Source of the DNA: Rhodothermales bacterium
Lineage (GTDB): Bacteria; Bacteroidota; Rhodothermia; Rhodothermales; Bin80
Reading direction: 5' to 3'
DNA: 64,000 nt
NCBI GenBank assembly: GCA_951812585.1
Contig: OX638318.1
Coordinates: 2,292,380 to 2,356,379, forward strand
Under the pieces are notes generated by a model, which was given only the letters and a program-made list of their open reading frames with translations, did not search any database and was not told the DNA's origin. Below, in pieces: positions 18,132 through 27,383 of this stretch. Position numbers and translations under genes: made by a program. Each line of letters opens with the position of its first letter. Position 1 is the stretch's first letter.

Positions 18132-18374
18132 TGCCGCTGCCCAGCATGCACGGGAATTCAGGTGTGCGTGCGCGGATCCCAGCGCCCCAGCGAAGCCGCC
18201 CATTGGCTATTTCTGAGGCAGTACGCAGCGGTAGCCCGAGCCCAACTAATTCTGACACTATGCTTCCTGCTCCCACAGGATGCAGGAGTGCAAGAACATT
18301 CGCCCGTTGAACCTGTCCACAAACTGTTGAGCCGCTGTGCCGACAGGGTACGGCCGCGCGCAGCACAGCGCGGG

Positions 18375-20501
18375 CTACCGCGCTACAACGACCTTGCGTG
18401 CCGCGATGCCGTGCGGTGTCTCCGCGCGCAAAAGGTACACGCCCGAACTGAGATGAGCGACCGGTACAACCAGGCGGGCCTCGCCCGCGCGCAGCCTGTG
18501 GTCTTGGGCGTGCACCTGTCGCCCCAAGACATCATAAAGCGTCAGTCGCAAAGCGCTGTTCTGTGCTCCGGCAAGAGCGATATGCAATCGGCTGGAAGCG
18601 GGGTTGGGCCACGCGGCAGTCAGCACGGGACCCCGCGTCGCGCTGAAGCGGGGCTCCAGCGCTGTGGGCGTGGTGTCGTAGAGCCCAAAAGCAATGGCAT
18701 TGCGCGTGTCCTGCAGGCCCGCAAAGCGCTCCCATCTGCTGTATTCCGACTCGCGGTAGTCCACATCCACATCGTCTGCGGTCCCCAGCACGCTGTCTGC
18801 TCCAATACCCATGAGGGCGATCGGGTCGTGGCCTGTATTCATGAGGTCCGCGCCGTAGTCGGAAGGTCCAGTATGAAAGTTGGCAAAGAGGTGCCCCGCC
18901 TCATGCGACACAATCGTGCCGATAGCCCGACCGATCACATCCCCAATGCCCAGCGGAGCGGCGTACTGAACAGAGGATGGCGAATCTTCGTGGTCGGGGT
19001 TCGTCAGAAGGTCCAGCAGCACAATGGCCGTTTCCTCCAGCGCAAAGTTGCCTACATCGATGGATTCGGAAATCCCGATGGTTCGGCGTCCGAGCGCCTG
19101 CTGCGTGCCGCCCACGATGATGCGGCTTACGTAAGGATCTCCCCAGACATCAGCATGATCGCGGCTGTTGCGCAGATCGATGTTGAAATGGGGATTGCGA
19201 GCGGTACTAAGGTCTGCGGCCAGGTTTTCGTGGATCGTCGCCATGGCTGCATCGATGACGGCGTCTTCTTCCGCTTCCAGCTGCTGTGCCTGCAGCATCT
19301 CACGTAGCGAGGCCAACTGCGCGTTGGGGTTGCCTCTGATGTTCGTAGCATCATACAGCGCGCCATCGAAGTCCACAAAGAGCACCTGCTGTGCCATGGC
19401 CAAAGCCAGCGGCCCACGATGCACGCTGAGGTGTATGGTGTAGTCCCCTGCGCCGCGTGTGGTACCGATAGCATAGCGGCCCGGCGTGGCAGCAACGATT
19501 GCAATGTTGGCGTTGCCTCCCAGGGACAGCGGCGTCTGCGACGGATACAGTGCGCTCCAGTTCACGCGGGTGGCTTTGCGCAGCGTGCCGTCGTCATCGA
19601 AGAGCGCAAGGCTGCGTGCCTCGTCTTCTGCGCTAGCACTCAGGACATTCCCTGCCTCCAGGTCAAAGCTGTAGTAGTCGACATCCTGGGCATCCAGTCC
19701 AAGCGTCAGCGTGTAAGGCCCCTCGCTGCCCGCTTTGGGACCGGAACCAGGGTCAAAGGGATCGCCCGGCCAGTCTGAATTGCCGCCGCGCACTAGGATC
19801 CAATACTCGCCTGTTTCTTCTGGGCGCGTCTCCAGAAAGCTGTCTGGATCGCCTTCAACGCCATCGTCGTCATACACGAGGAGGTTTCCGCTGGCGTTGT
19901 ACAGACCCACCTTGGTATCCAACCGCGGCGTTGGACTCGCGGGCGTCTTGATCTGTGCGGTCAAAAGCTGCCCTGCGTTGATCAGGCCGATGTAGTAGAA
20001 GTCGTAATCCGCCGTTGCACTGCCCGACGAACCGTGGGGGCCGTCGCCTATTTCCGCGCTCACCTTGAGGCGTTCTCCGGTCTTGATTTCCGCATTGGTA
20101 GCCAGCGGGATAGAGCCGTTGTCGTCGGACGGCATTTCTACCAGCGTACCGAGGTCTGTGTTGATTGAATCGTACAGCACACCGCGAATCACCACGGCTG
20201 TCGACCTATCGAGGCCGAAGAAGTCGATGAATTCTGCGCTATTCTGGGTGTCGTTCCACCGCCGGTCGTCGGCAGGCTCCTGTTCCCGCACCACCGGCAT
20301 CACCTGCACGCTGGTGGCCCGCTTGGCTGCACGCATGCGGCTCTGGGCTGCGATGGTCTTGTTCCAGTAGGCCCAGTCCACCGGCGTGCCTTTAGGCAGC
20401 AGGCTAAGGGCCGGGTTGGACGCTTCCAGGGGCTGTGCACTGAGCGGAACCGTGCAGCACACTGCCGCCAGGGCAAGCCATGCTACTGCACGAGATTCCA
20501 C
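18375..20501 (-). CDS. Secreted metzincin-like protein with T9SS sorting domain
   Basis: The product has 708 residues. A Sec signal (MESRAVAWLALAAVCCTVPLSAQ) leads into beta-rich domains that resemble pre-peptidase C-terminal (PPC) modules (about 100-350; SATADYDFYYIGLINAGQLL and VDYYSFDLEAG). A zinc-protease motif SHEAGHLFANFH follows (about residue 510). It fits the metzincin HExxHxxGxxH pattern except Ala for Gly, and is followed by DLMNTG as a possible Met-turn. The last 80 residues (AWPNPASSRLHI, LTLYDVLGRQVHAQ, SSGVYLLRA) form a type A T9SS sorting domain. It is probably surface or secreted. Its start overlaps the end of the upstream cytochrome gene, indicating one operon. Confidence 0.82.
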   Translation of the reverse strand: MESRAVAWLALAAVCCTVPLSAQPLEASNPALSLLPKGTPVDWAYWNKTIAAQSRMRAAKRATSVQVMPVVREQEPADDRRWNDTQNSAEFIDFFGLDRSTAVVIRGVLYDSINTDLGTLVEMPSDDNGSIPLATNAEIKTGERLKVSAEIGDGPHGSSGSATADYDFYYIGLINAGQLLTAQIKTPASPTPRLDTKVGLYNASGNLLVYDDDGVEGDPDSFLETRPEETGEYWILVRGGNSDWPGDPFDPGSGPKAGSEGPYTLTLGLDAQDVDYYSFDLEAGNVLSASAEDEARSLALFDDDGTLRKATRVNWSALYPSQTPLSLGGNANIAIVAATPGRYAIGTTRGAGDYTIHLSVHRGPLALAMAQQVLFVDFDGALYDATNIRGNPNAQLASLREMLQAQQLEAEEDAVIDAAMATIHENLAADLSTARNPHFNIDLRNSRDHADVWGDPYVSRIIVGGTQQALGRRTIGISESIDVGNFALEETAIVLLDLLTNPDHEDSPSSVQYAAPLGIGDVIGRAIGTIVSHEAGHLFANFHTGPSDYGADLMNTGHDPIALMGIGADSVLGTADDVDVDYRESEYSRWERFAGLQDTRNAIAFGLYDTTPTALEPRFSATRGPVLTAAWPNPASSRLHIALAGAQNSALRLTLYDVLGRQVHAQDHRLRAGEARLVVPVAHLSSGVYLLRAETPHGIAARKVVVAR

Positions 20502-22360
20502 AGCTGGAGATATTGTATGTTGGACCGGTCAAGCTGCACCAGGTGCTCCACCAGTGGGCGCGCTTCCGTCCTGCGGTCGGTGTTGTACAGCAAGGAAGCC
20601 AGATTGGCCAGGGCAGGCTCCAGGTCAGGGCTGAGTGCGATGGCTGCTAAGAGGTCTGATTCTGCTTGCGCAAAGTCCCGCAAGAGGACATGGATGTAGC
20701 CGCGATCGCTGTACGCTTCCGCCAGCTGATCATTGGCGGCCAAGACTTCATCCAACATGGTGATGGCCTCGCTGAGCCGTCCTGCATGGCCATAGGCCGA
20801 TGCCAGGCGCATCTTGAAGCGCAGGTTCGCAGGCGCCTCATGCACCGCCTGCTCAAGATAAGGCACTGCAGCACCGGGGCTCTCTACCTTTAGATATGCA
20901 TCCCCAATGCGGTAAGCCGTCCACGCATCAGGCACGTCGTCCAGGCTGCGCGCGATGCGCGTGATCGCGGGAAAGTTCTGACCCAGGTAATGCATCCGAA
21001 TCAAGGGGGCCGCCACTGCTGTGAGCGATGAAGCGGCCTGCGCCGTACGAAGATACACGGCCGCAGAATCCAGAAATCCCGGGTGATTGGTCACTTCCTC
21101 ATAGTAGGTGAGGTATCCTTGTGCGATCTCCGCTGCCGTCGGGGAAGGATCGATGAGACTGGCCATGCGCACGAAGCGTGCATCGGGCGTTTCGGCCGCC
21201 AGGATGGTGCCGCGCGATGTATCAGGAGTGCGGATAAAGTGGTCGGTGATCCGTACATGGGGAATATCCGATGAGCCTGATACGGGCATATGGCACGTGA
21301 CGCAGCTGTCTGTTAGCGGTTCCGGGTGCTCCACTGTGGCCGATTCATGACAGTCCAGGCAGACCGCATCGTAATGGTCTTGGCCGAGGGTTTCTATGGG
21401 CACATGAGGATCGTGGCAGGTGATGCAGGTCAGGGGTTTTTCAGGTGGGGACTGGCGAAAGCACGCACTTTGGGTGAGTCGGTCAGGATGGGAGGCCATC
21501 ACGAACTGCTGCAGGCTGTCGGCAAACCGCGGCCAGAACACGTTTTCAATGGAGGCTAGTGCCATGCCGGGCCTGAAGTCTGCAAACGTTTTGCCTTCCT
21601 TCGGCACAGCCGCGCCCTGCACATGGCATCCCTGGCAGATGTTGAACTGCAAGTTCACCGGAAGCTTGGCAGGATTGACAATGGTGTAGTCGATCTCTTT
21701 GGAGACATCCACTGCGCCGCCTGTGCGCATGGCTTCAATGTGAACAGAACCGGGCCCATGGCACCGCTCGCAATCAATGCCGTGCGGAACGGTGTCGTAC
21801 TTGTTGTATGAACCGTCCACAAAGTCCGGCATACCATTATGGCAGTTTATGCACTTGGACACGATGGGGCGATCAAAGCGCATGTTGTTTGGTCCAGTAA
21901 AGCCCGGTGGCAAGTCCCAGGTGCTGTCCTGCACATACCAGGTCAGCGGCATCTGATAGAGGTAGCCGCCCACATCCATGATGTGGGAATTGGTATGGTG
22001 CCCGGACCCGACGATGTAGGCAATCTTTTCAATGCGTCGGTGCACGGTGTCGGTGCCAGCGAGACGGTACTCCATGATGTAGAGTGAGTCTCCGCGCGCG
22101 ACGGCCTGGTAGTAAAGGTCGTTGTAATCGTCGTAGACCGGTGCCGGATTGTCAAAGTCAGCCGCGCTGTTGGCCAGCGTTGCCATCTCCCAGGAGCGTC
22201 CCATCTGCGCCTGCGTAAAGGTCGCCGCCTTGTCTGCATGGCAGCTTGCACACGCGTCTATGCCCACGTACTCGGCAGCGAAGTTGAGGTACTCAGTATT
22301 GTGGTCCGCCCCTGCGCATCCTGCTGCAGCAATAACCAGAAAGTAAGACGCCAGTCTCAT
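20483..22360 (-). CDS. Heptaheme c-type cytochrome with TPR domain, lipoprotein
   Basis: The product has about 625 residues. It starts MRLASYFLVIAAAGCAG, a lipoprotein signal (AAGC). Seven CxxCH heme-attachment motifs follow: CASCH, CINCH, CERCH, CQGCH, CITCH, CLDCH and CVTCH. After the heme region (about to residue 370) the chain is alpha-helical with TPR-like repeats (for example AYSDRGYIHVLLRDFAQAESDLLAAIAL). It should sit on the periplasmic or outer face and carry electrons; partner and substrate are not evident. It is a paralogue of the next gene, with the same heme order and spacing motifs (CERCHGPGSVHI). The start at 22360 was chosen for the lipobox. Confidence 0.85.
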   Translation of the reverse strand: MRLASYFLVIAAAGCAGADHNTEYLNFAAEYVGIDACASCHADKAATFTQAQMGRSWEMATLANSAADFDNPAPVYDDYNDLYYQAVARGDSLYIMEYRLAGTDTVHRRIEKIAYIVGSGHHTNSHIMDVGGYLYQMPLTWYVQDSTWDLPPGFTGPNNMRFDRPIVSKCINCHNGMPDFVDGSYNKYDTVPHGIDCERCHGPGSVHIEAMRTGGAVDVSKEIDYTIVNPAKLPVNLQFNICQGCHVQGAAVPKEGKTFADFRPGMALASIENVFWPRFADSLQQFVMASHPDRLTQSACFRQSPPEKPLTCITCHDPHVPIETLGQDHYDAVCLDCHESATVEHPEPLTDSCVTCHMPVSGSSDIPHVRITDHFIRTPDTSRGTILAAETPDARFVRMASLIDPSPTAAEIAQGYLTYYEEVTNHPGFLDSAAVYLRTAQAASSLTAVAAPLIRMHYLGQNFPAITRIARSLDDVPDAWTAYRIGDAYLKVESPGAAVPYLEQAVHEAPANLRFKMRLASAYGHAGRLSEAITMLDEVLAANDQLAEAYSDRGYIHVLLRDFAQAESDLLAAIALSPDLEPALANLASLLYNTDRRTEARPLVEHLVQLDRSNIQYLQLWNLVQ

Positions 22361-22447
22361 GGAGCACCGGTAGGGCGGGGTGGACGCACCGCAACGCGCA
22401 GCCAAGCGCATGCCGGGCACAAGATACGGCCCATCGCTTCTTGTTGC

Positions 22448-24544
22448 TTACAGCGCTTCCAGGATTTGCAGCGCCGCGGCGTTGTCGGGCTCGAGCGCCA
22501 GTGCTTGTTCAGCGTACCGGCGCGCCGCCGCGTACTCACCCGTGCGCGCGTAGGCCAGAGCCAGGTTGATCATGCCCCCGACATACGTGGGTGCGAGCGC
22601 CACCGCCGCCTGCAAGCGATCTATGGCTGCAGACGCGTAGCCGTTGTTGAGATACCATGTGCCCAGGTTGGCCTGCGCCACCGCGCTGTTGGGCTCTGCG
22701 CGCACTGCCCGCTCGAATAGACGCCGGGCGTCGGCGTTGCGACCGGGCATGGTGGCAAAAAGCAGTCCCAGGTTGCCGAGCGCATCCACATCGTCCGGTT
22801 CAAGCTCCAAGGCGCGGCTTAGCGACGCCTCCGCAGGGCCAAACGCGCCATCCTGCATATAGGCTGTGCCCAGGTGCGTATGCGCCAGCGCAAGCCAGGG
22901 CTCTTCGGAGGTGGCCAGGCGAAACTGTTCCAAGGCCTCCTGAACGGAACCCTCCCGCAGCATGTACAGCCCGTAGTTGATCCGAATGTCCGTGCGTGCC
23001 GGCTGCAGCGCCAGCGCACGATCGTAGAGTGCGACAATCTCTTCCTGTGGCGCGCCCACCTGCTCCAGTGCTTGTGCGAGCCCATTCAGTCGTTCGGGCA
23101 CGGTGCGGCGCGCCACGGCGGTTCGGAGCGGTGCAACGGCCGCTTCAGGCCTGCCAAGACTGGTCAGCGTAGTGCCAAGCAGGAAGCTCAGCTCGCCCGA
23201 GGAGTCCTGCGCATGAATGGGCATGGCCAGGGCGACGCCCTGCTCAAGGAGCGTGGAGTCAGCTTGCTGCGTGCCATGAACGAGGTAGGCTTGCGCCTTG
23301 TACTGCGCCGCCTCGGGCCCTTCAGCGTCGCGCGCAAAGTAGGGCGACAACGGGTCGGGCCCATGTGCAGGCAGCATTGCGGGCATTTCTGGGCCGACCA
23401 CTCGGATCCAGTGGTCCGTGAACGATGAATGCGGTGCACCTTCCGCGGGCACCTTTGGCATGTGGCACGCAATGCAGCTGTCGCCTGCGCCATGGTCAGC
23501 GGCCGTTTCTTCCGTGTGGCATCCCGCACAGGTCACATCAAAATAGGCGGATCCCTTGCCGCGAAAGCCTTCGTGCGGGTTATGGCATGTGGTGCAGGTC
23601 ATGGATGCGGCGGCAAAACATGCACTCAGCTGGAGGCGCTGGGCATGCGAAATCACATCAATGGTGCCCTGCGTATCGTCTGCCGGGGCTGAGAACAGTG
23701 CTACGTAGTCAGAAAGCCGCTCGGATGGTCTGAAGTCAAAGGCTTCCTGCCCCGCGCGCAATAGCGACACGGTGGTATGCAGGTGGCACTGCTGACAGAC
23801 ATCCATCTGCAGCGCACTGGAGAGATGTGCGGGATTTACAATGGTCTGGTCCACATCGTCGGATGGCTGCGGAGAGGCCAGGCGCGCGGCTATATGCACA
23901 CTGCCCGGACCGTGGCAGCGCTCGCATCCAATGCCCTCCGGCAAGCGGTCGTACTTGCCGTTTACGAACGGGACCGTGCTCGGATAGCTGTTGTGGCAGG
24001 CCATGCAGCGGTCGGGCACCAGGCGGCTGAAGCGTTTGTTGTAGATCTGGTATCCAGGGCTGAAGTCCCACCGGGCTTCTTGGGCATACCATGTCAGGGG
24101 CATCTCATAGAGGCGGTCGCTGGACGCGGCGAGGTATGTGCGCGCAGTATTGCCGCTGCCCACGACGTACTGCATCTCGCGTACCAGTGCATGCGTCTTG
24201 ACGCCGCGGGCGTCCAGGCGGTACTCCTCCTGGAAGAAGCTGCTGTCATGCGTAAAGACACGATAGTAGAACCCCGAGCCTTCATGGTAGAGGGGCGCAG
24301 CCCGGAAGTCCTCTATGGCGGTTTCGGGTGTAAGCGCGTAGAATGAACGGGCCATTCCGTGCTCCTGGTAGCCGCGCCACTCTTCCTGGTGGCAGTCAAA
24401 GCAGGCCGCATCGCCGACGTAGTCCGCCGCGAGGTTGGTGAAGGCGATGGGCGTCTGTTCGGGCGCGGCGTCCGGCGCGCGGCAGCCCATCCCTGCCAGA
24501 AGGGGCAGCCAGAGGATCCTGATTCCATACCGCAAGGCCTGCAT
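22448..24544 (-). CDS. Heptaheme c-type cytochrome with TPR domain, lipoprotein (paralogue)
   Basis: The product has about 698 residues. The signal MQALRYGIRILWLPLLAGMGC ends in a lipobox Cys. Seven CxxCH motifs occur in the same order as in the downstream paralogue: CFDCH, CMACH, CERCH, CQQCH, CTTCH, CAGCH and CIACH. A longer set of TPRs fills the C-terminal half (LDEALGNLGLLFA-type repeats, ending ALALEPDNAAALQILEAL). It is the first gene of a minus-strand operon of two cytochromes and the T9SS protein, and lies divergent from ggt (88-bp gap). The pair probably arose by tandem duplication. Confidence 0.85.
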   Translation of the reverse strand: MQALRYGIRILWLPLLAGMGCRAPDAAPEQTPIAFTNLAADYVGDAACFDCHQEEWRGYQEHGMARSFYALTPETAIEDFRAAPLYHEGSGFYYRVFTHDSSFFQEEYRLDARGVKTHALVREMQYVVGSGNTARTYLAASSDRLYEMPLTWYAQEARWDFSPGYQIYNKRFSRLVPDRCMACHNSYPSTVPFVNGKYDRLPEGIGCERCHGPGSVHIAARLASPQPSDDVDQTIVNPAHLSSALQMDVCQQCHLHTTVSLLRAGQEAFDFRPSERLSDYVALFSAPADDTQGTIDVISHAQRLQLSACFAAASMTCTTCHNPHEGFRGKGSAYFDVTCAGCHTEETAADHGAGDSCIACHMPKVPAEGAPHSSFTDHWIRVVGPEMPAMLPAHGPDPLSPYFARDAEGPEAAQYKAQAYLVHGTQQADSTLLEQGVALAMPIHAQDSSGELSFLLGTTLTSLGRPEAAVAPLRTAVARRTVPERLNGLAQALEQVGAPQEEIVALYDRALALQPARTDIRINYGLYMLREGSVQEALEQFRLATSEEPWLALAHTHLGTAYMQDGAFGPAEASLSRALELEPDDVDALGNLGLLFATMPGRNADARRLFERAVRAEPNSAVAQANLGTWYLNNGYASAAIDRLQAAVALAPTYVGGMINLALAYARTGEYAAARRYAEQALALEPDNAAALQILEAL

Positions 24545-24631
24545 CGTGTTCAGCCTTTGGTCGTAACGCGTAACTTTTGGCACTCCCTCGGATCTGATAC
24601 CTTCCAAGCTGTAGATCAAACTAACGAGTCT

Positions 24632-26335
24632 ATGCGATTATTTCTTGCGATTGTCCTTGCTGTCTTCTTGTGCCTGGGTGATGCCTTCGCCCAGAGCGGG
24701 CGGATTCCCGTGGCTGCGGAACACGGCATGGTCGTTTCTAGCCACCACCTGGCTTCCGAAGCCGGCATGCATGTTCTGGCCCAAGGTGGCAATGCGGTGG
24801 ATGCGGCAGTGGCTACGGCGTTTGTGCTCGCGGTTACGCTTCCTTCCGCTGGCAATATCGGCGGCGGCGGCTTTCTGGTCTACCATGGCGCAGACGGGCA
24901 TACCACTACCTTCAACTTCCGCGAGAAGGCCCCGCTCGCGGCCACGCCCACCATGTTCCTCGGCGAGGATGGCGAGATCCAAGACAACAGCAACCATGAA
25001 GGGATGCTGTCGGTAGGCGTGCCTGGCACCGTTGCGGGCCTAGTGCTGGCCCATGCGCGTCTGGGCTCATTGCCATGGGCGGATCTGGTGGCGCCTGCCG
25101 TTGTGCTGGCGGAGGAAGGGTTTCCTTCCACGCGCGCCATGCAGGGTTTCCTGCAGATGTTGACCAGGGCAGACGATCCGCTCTACCACGCCACCAGGGC
25201 GGCCTTCTTGAAGGATGGTGCGACAGTCTATGCTCCTGGAGAGCTGTGGAAGCAGCCAGATCTGGCCGCGTCCCTTAAGCGCATTCAGCGTGAGGGTCAT
25301 GATGGCTTCTACTATGGAGAAACGGCGCGCCTGCTTGCAGACTTTTCTGCGGAGCACGGCGGCCTGATTACGTTGGACGACCTGGCGGCCTACCAGGCAG
25401 AAGAGCAGGCTCCGGTACACGGCACCTACCGGGGCTACGACATCTACTCCATGGGGCCTCCCAGCAGCGGCGGGGTTGCGCTGATCGAGATGCTCAACAT
25501 CTTGGAGGACTATGACCTGGAAGCCATGGGGCACAATTCCGCGCAGTACCTGCATGTGCTTACCGAGTCCATGCGCCGTGCGTTTGCGGATCGCGCGGAG
25601 CACCTGGGTGATCCGCGTTTCAATCCTGATATGCCGGTTGCGCGGCTGCTTTCGAAGTCCTACGCGGAGCGCCTACGCACCAGCATTGATCCAGGGCGCG
25701 CTTCTGAGAGCGATTCCTCGCGGTTTGCAGCGCTATACGCAGCGCAGGAGGAAAGCGAGGAAACGACGCATTTGTCGGTGATGGACCGGATGGGCAACGC
25801 TGTGTCGCTCACCTACACGTTGGAGCACAGCTACGGTTCGCGCATCGTGGCTAAGGGCACCGGCTTTCTGCTCAACAACGAGATGGGTGATTTCAACCCT
25901 GTTCCAGGTCGCACCACCTCTCGCGGTCTTATTGGCACGCCGCCCAACAGGGTGGCACCAGAGAAGCGGATGCTCTCCAGCATGACGCCCACCATTGTTG
26001 CCAAGGATGGCAAGCCGGTGCTTATTGTGGGTACGCCCGGTGGACGGACCATCATCAATACGGTGTTGCAGGTCATTCTCAATGTGATCGACCACGGCAT
26101 GAATATCGGGGAGGCCGTAGAGGCACCGCGCATTCATCACCAGTGGCTGCCGAATGTCACGAGTTTTGAGCGGCTTGGGATTTCACCGGATACGAGGCAT
26201 TTGTACGAGGCGCTGGGCCATACGGTGCGGCTTCGCGGTACGCAGGGGCGCGCCCATTGCATTGCGGCGCAGGGCGACCTGTTGTACGGTGCTGCGGATT
26301 CGCGCAGCTACGACGGGCGCGCCATCGGTTTTTGA
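24632..26335 (+). CDS. ggt: Gamma-glutamyltransferase
   Basis: The 567-residue precursor is an N-terminal nucleophile hydrolase that cleaves glutathione-type gamma-glutamyl bonds in the periplasm. It has a Sec signal (MRLFLAIVLAVFLCLGDAFAQ), then ASEAGMHVLAQGGNAVDAAVA and the GNIGGGGFLVY motif. The autoprocessing site and catalytic Thr are in EETTHLSVMD (about residue 376), followed by GRTTSRGLIGTPPN and the SSMTPTIV motif. Length is typical. It is divergent from the cytochrome operon. Confidence 0.94.
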   Translation: MRLFLAIVLAVFLCLGDAFAQSGRIPVAAEHGMVVSSHHLASEAGMHVLAQGGNAVDAAVATAFVLAVTLPSAGNIGGGGFLVYHGADGHTTTFNFREKAPLAATPTMFLGEDGEIQDNSNHEGMLSVGVPGTVAGLVLAHARLGSLPWADLVAPAVVLAEEGFPSTRAMQGFLQMLTRADDPLYHATRAAFLKDGATVYAPGELWKQPDLAASLKRIQREGHDGFYYGETARLLADFSAEHGGLITLDDLAAYQAEEQAPVHGTYRGYDIYSMGPPSSGGVALIEMLNILEDYDLEAMGHNSAQYLHVLTESMRRAFADRAEHLGDPRFNPDMPVARLLSKSYAERLRTSIDPGRASESDSSRFAALYAAQEESEETTHLSVMDRMGNAVSLTYTLEHSYGSRIVAKGTGFLLNNEMGDFNPVPGRTTSRGLIGTPPNRVAPEKRMLSSMTPTIVAKDGKPVLIVGTPGGRTIINTVLQVILNVIDHGMNIGEAVEAPRIHHQWLPNVTSFERLGISPDTRHLYEALGHTVRLRGTQGRAHCIAAQGDLLYGAADSRSYDGRAIGF

Positions 26336-26725
26336 CCCTCTCGAATTGGCGGTAAGTTTGTAAGCGATCGAAGCGAAAACGGCATAGGTCACAGCAGCGG
26401 ATGCAGGAACGCCATAAAAAGCCGTCAGCGCAAGTATGGTGACATAGTGATACGACCCGGCGCCGCCTGGTGTGGGAACGATAACGCCTAAGACATCCAC
26501 AAACATGATCACAGTCGCGTCTAGCCCAGAGAGGTCGTAGAGGCTGGAGAGTCCAAGCATTTCTAGCGGGACATAGGCCATTAGTACGTAAAGAACCCAG
26601 ATCCCTATCGTAGAAAAGGTCAGCACAAGGCGGCGGGGAGACCGGTAGATGGTTGCCATGCCGTCCACGAAAGAGGCCCACAGCGGTCTTACGTACCGCG
26701 TGGCAATACGCTCCCAGCGATGCAA
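26183..26725 (-). pseudogene. C-terminal fragment of a flippase-like (LPG-synthase TM) membrane protein
   Basis: The open frame reads about 125 residues typical of the C-terminal half of the UPF0104/lysylphosphatidylglycerol-synthase membrane domain. It shows FVDGMATIYRSPRRLVLTF, a transmembrane stretch IGIWVLYVLMAYVPLEML, and the signature VLGVIVPTPGGAGSYHYV, then another membrane segment ending near IAYKLTANS. Everything N-terminal is missing: upstream sequence beyond 26725 is another gene fragment in the opposite direction. At its 3' end the frame runs antisense into ggt (26183-26335), so the original stop seems lost too. I regard it as a remnant. Confidence 0.7.
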
Positions 26726-27043
26726 TTTCGGATCAGTACGCGGCTACACGGCTTGAGCTAACCGACGGCACGATCGTGACGGGTCGGATCATCAGCGAAG
26801 AGGACGGCAGTATTGCGCTGAGCCAGAATCCGTACAACGCCAGCTAAACCATTCCTATCGAATCGTCAGAGGTCGTGCGGCGTGGGCTGTCGCCCGTTTC
26901 CACCATGCCGTCCCGGTTATTGAATCGACTGAACGGAGAAGAGGTGCTTGATCTTCTGGCCTACCCTCATTGCCGGCGGAGACAAAGTGCACAAGTGCTT
27001 CGAAGGCGAGAAAGGATGCAACACCAGAGAGGACTCCGGCTAG
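26722..27043 (+). pseudogene. C-terminal fragment of a PVC-type heme-binding protein, with stop and frameshift
   Basis: The frame reads ISDQYAATRLELTDGTIVTG and EDGSIALSQNPYNAS, then TAA (26845-26847). It continues in frame as TIPIESSEVV, LSPVSTMPSRLLNRLNGEEV and LDLLAY. An extra C then shifts the frame, after which LIAGGDKVHKCFEGEKG continues to TAG at 27041-27043. This matches the C-terminus of the large 'putative heme-binding domain' dehydrogenase/cytochrome proteins common in Planctomycetes and some Bacteroidota (VISDQY..., SPVSxMPxGLLN, EEVLDLLAYL). The N-terminal bulk is absent. It abuts the opposite-facing flippase fragment at about 26725. Confidence 0.7.
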
Positions 27044-27383
27044 TTGCTATGCCGGCGACTCCAAATTGGCCGAAGACTTGGTGCGGGTTTGTCTTCTTAT
27101 GCAACAGCTTTCGGAGTGCTCGTGCAGAAGCGCGCCCAAGAACGCGTTTTGTCATGCGCGCAGCCAGTTAAGCGGGCGTGGAATGCAGATTCCGCAGCAA
27201 GGTTTGCCGGATGGTTCATCGTAGTGCCACGATGCACGTAAGATTGAGCCGGATCCCCCGTCTCAACCGCAAGATTTGCATAACGGGGCTGGCGCTGCCC
27301 GAGGCAGTTCACCGCGCGGAAGGAATCCGACAGCTAGTGCGCCGTCCGAATTTAGTCCCACTGCATACGGATTTGGCTTCGGT
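27044..27383. other. Region without a recognisable gene
   Basis: This is about 340 bases after the broken heme-protein fragment. Small open frames exist but give no recognisable product. It is probably continued decay of the broken region. Confidence 0.4.
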
